Shown in pieces: positions 24,991 to 26,161 of a stretch of DNA of 26,161 bases. Numbering within the stretch: position 1 is the stretch's first letter; each line of letters opens with the position of its first letter. The translations under genes were made by a program, and so were the position numbers. The stretch is from Treponema sp. (lineage in GTDB: Bacteria; Spirochaetota; Spirochaetia; Treponematales; Breznakiellaceae), in contig WQRN01000014.1 of NCBI GenBank assembly GCA_009786715.1, positions 1-26,161 on the forward strand, written 5' to 3'. The notes beneath the pieces were generated by a model. That model did not search any database. It was not told the DNA's origin and saw only the letters and a list, made by a program, of their open reading frames with translations.

Positions 24991-25354
24991 TTATTTACTT
25001 TCTCCACAATTTTTGCAGAATGATGCCGAATTAGTATTTTGGGTATTGCATTTTTTGCATACCCAAAATACTAATTCCAGAAGAAGTAGTTCCAGATTGC
25101 GTTACTTCTTTCTCAAACAACAAAATATATCCAGCGCCAAAAGTCCATAAAAATAGCGTCAAAACAAGAATAAGATTCTGAAACACAATAATAAGAAAAT
25201 TTCTTGTGGAATGTGGTATAATCTGATGGCAATTCCATCCTTGTGCATTGAGTTCTTTACATTTTTCTTCAATTGCGTTTCTTGGATTAGTAGCAAGTGC
25301 TCCAATGATTCCACCAGATAATGCTACTCTTTCAACTCTGTTAATTTTTGCCAT
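24991..25354 (-). pseudogene. Membrane protein with zinc ribbon displaced out of frame
   Basis: A strong AAGGAG and ATG at 25354 open a frame of 107 aa that stops at 25031. It holds a soluble start (NPRNAIEEKCKELNAQGWNC), one or two membrane helices (residues 53-80), then a short odd tail (GMQKMQYPKY). From 25059, in another frame, 22 codons to a stop at 24991 encode an ideal zinc ribbon: CKKC, ten residues, then CKNCGESK. A loss of one base (or gain of two) just before 25059 would join both into a normal 'membrane plus C-terminal zinc ribbon' protein. The break falls inside the 25028-25077 palindrome. A real frameshift, an assembly error in the hairpin, or recoding are possible; the last is least likely, since slipping at the A run would lose the first Cys. 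Confidence 0.65.
25028..25077. repeat. Near-perfect 50-bp palindrome
   Basis: 18 bases at 25028-25045 pair exactly with 25060-25077, and 25046 pairs with 25059. After a one-base bulge (25047) three more pairs close a loop of five T. One arm codes part of the zinc ribbon in the displaced frame; the other codes the residues just before the break. Confidence 0.85.
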
Positions 25355-25381
25355 ATTTTACTCCTTCAAAAATATATTTTA

Positions 25382-25486
25382 TTACGCTTCCTGAACTTTT
25401 AAGTTTTTCTGTACTCCAATAAAATACAGTATTGGAATAATGAATCCAATTATTATCCCAGAAATCGTACTTAAAAAGGCGATTTT
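25382..25486 (-). pseudogene. Headless transmembrane peptide remnant
   Basis: Between the two minus-strand genes, 34 codons follow an in-frame TGA and end in TAA at 25382. They read as one strongly hydrophobic helix with a charged end (IIIGFIIPILYFIGV, then QKNLKVQEA). There is no ATG, GTG or TTG start and no ribosome site. It may be the last helix of a deleted membrane protein, or chance; AT-rich DNA easily encodes hydrophobic runs. Confidence 0.3.
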
Positions 25487-25499
25487 TCAAATATTTTTT

Positions 25500-25880
25500 T
25501 TACTTAAGCGGGATAAGAATAACTTCACCTTTTTGAGCATATAATTGATACCCCTTTCCTGCTTCAAAATTATTAGTAAATGTTTTATTACTCTGGGCGC
25601 GTAATTCTACTGCTTCCATAGCGGCAATATCTACTACAAATATTTGCTCTCCATAAGGTACCGCACATAAAACAGGCGCTAAAGCGTTAGGCGGCGCTAC
25701 CCATCTAACTTCCTTATCACCGAATTTCTTAACTAAAACATAACTTGGAACCCACAAGTAACTTGTCAACTCTTCCGATATTTCAGGATCATAATAAAAT
25801 GCTACCTTAGTTGACGCGCAGCCGCCGAAAACAAAAGCAACCACTACAATCAGACAAACTCCAAACAACACCTTCCTCAT
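25500..25880 (-). CDS. Small lipoprotein of unknown function
   Basis: 126 aa with a textbook lipoprotein signal: Arg-Lys, hydrophobic core and FGGC (Cys21). The mature protein begins ASTKVAFYYDPEISEEL and has several strands (YVLVKKFGDKEVRWV, EQIFVVDIAAMEAVEL, KGEVILIPL), so it is likely a small beta-rich envelope protein. AAGGAG seven bases before the ATG supports the start. No family recognised and no catalytic motif seen. It is the first complete gene of the right-hand minus-strand group; the downstream membrane protein may share its transcript. Confidence 0.7.
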   Translation of the reverse strand: MRKVLFGVCLIVVVAFVFGGCASTKVAFYYDPEISEELTSYLWVPSYVLVKKFGDKEVRWVAPPNALAPVLCAVPYGEQIFVVDIAAMEAVELRAQSNKTFTNNFEAGKGYQLYAQKGEVILIPLK

Positions 25881-26032
25881 ACAATACTCCTTCCTTAGTT
25901 TTTAATCATTGCGGATTATCTATTTAACAATTCTAATAATTGTCATAACCTATTATCTGTGCCTTAGTGTGAATCTCTTCTTCTATCAATCACTGCACTA
26001 GAACTTGGCAGATGTAAAAACAAATCATTCAA

Positions 26033-26161
26033 TTAAAGCCCTGAATCTTCTAAGTTAGCAGCATTTGCATCCCAATCGCGTTTTTTTAATGCCGCTTGTG
26101 AAGCAAGATTGATTTTTGTACAATTAAAGAATGGATTACTTATAAATGAATGAAAATCTGC
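26033..26161 (-). CDS. C-terminal end of a possible leucine-rich-repeat surface protein
   Basis: On the minus strand a frame open from the window edge gives 42 residues ending at TAA 26033. FFNCTKINLASQAALKKR resembles the last repeat and cap of BspA-like leucine-rich-repeat proteins of treponemes, in which 'NCT' turns and 'INLASQAALR' endings are common. Such proteins sit on the cell surface. Too little is in the window to be sure; it could be another repeat protein. Confidence 0.4.
   Translation of the reverse strand, partial: ADFHSFISNPFFNCTKINLASQAALKKRDWDANAANLEDSGL

Overview
This 26.2-kb window looks like chromosome from a spirochaete, most likely a Treponema-like member of the Spirochaetales. 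The reasons are a very long SpiroCoCo-type coiled-coil protein, spirochaete-style lipoproteins with loose lipoboxes, a eukaryote-like hexokinase, AddAB in place of RecBCD, a PEGA-domain outer-membrane-like protein, and moderate GC with many GCG/CGC codons. The assignment rests on protein families seen by eye; no 16S or other marker gene is present.

Left part (1-6841). The C-terminal end of a GH20 beta-N-acetylhexosaminidase converges on a glucosaminidase-domain lipoprotein. A 77-bp inverted-repeat element follows, then radC, an exported PEGA/FlgD-like/barrel protein, a convergent membrane-anchored HtrA-type protease, a long GC-rich hairpin in the divergent intergenic region, an exported NlpC/P60-like protein and a HAD phosphatase.

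Middle (6842-22894). The SpiroCoCo gene (1580 aa, twenty exact-length 22-residue repeats) is followed by a divergent uracil-DNA-glycosylase-fold protein. After that come a PaaI-type thioesterase on the minus strand, an addB-addA recombination operon coupled by an overlapping TGATG, hexokinase and oligoendopeptidase F. Three DNA-maintenance proteins (RadC, UDG-like, AddAB) lie in the window, but only addB-addA form an evident operon.

Right part (22898-26161). This part is AT-richer, all on the minus strand, and looks accessory. A zinc-ribbon membrane protein lies next to an orphan tRNA 3' fragment (T-arm plus acceptor strand), the mark expected at one end of an element integrated into a tRNA gene. 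To its right are an AlbA_2/Schlafen-like gene with an apparent internal deletion, an 11-bp tandem repeat, two lipoproteins, a membrane protein whose zinc ribbon has been pushed out of frame beside a near-perfect palindrome, a headless transmembrane remnant, and the 3' end of a possible leucine-rich-repeat surface protein. I infer that an integrated or decaying island begins at about 23857 and runs off the window.

Several genes (PEGA protein, HAD, SpiroCoCo, addB) have a sigma70-like -10 hexamer only 6-9 nt before the start codon and no Shine-Dalgarno, which suggests leaderless transcripts. Others (htrA, thioesterase, hexokinase, pepF, the lipoproteins) have clear AAGGAG-like sites. No stretch over 300 bases is without a gene. 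I see no CRISPR array, no transposase gene and no complete tRNA or rRNA. I found no convincing new multi-gene system. The best leads are the structured hairpin at 4602-4726, the divergent UDG-like protein, the tRNA-fragment boundary and the palindrome-linked frameshift.
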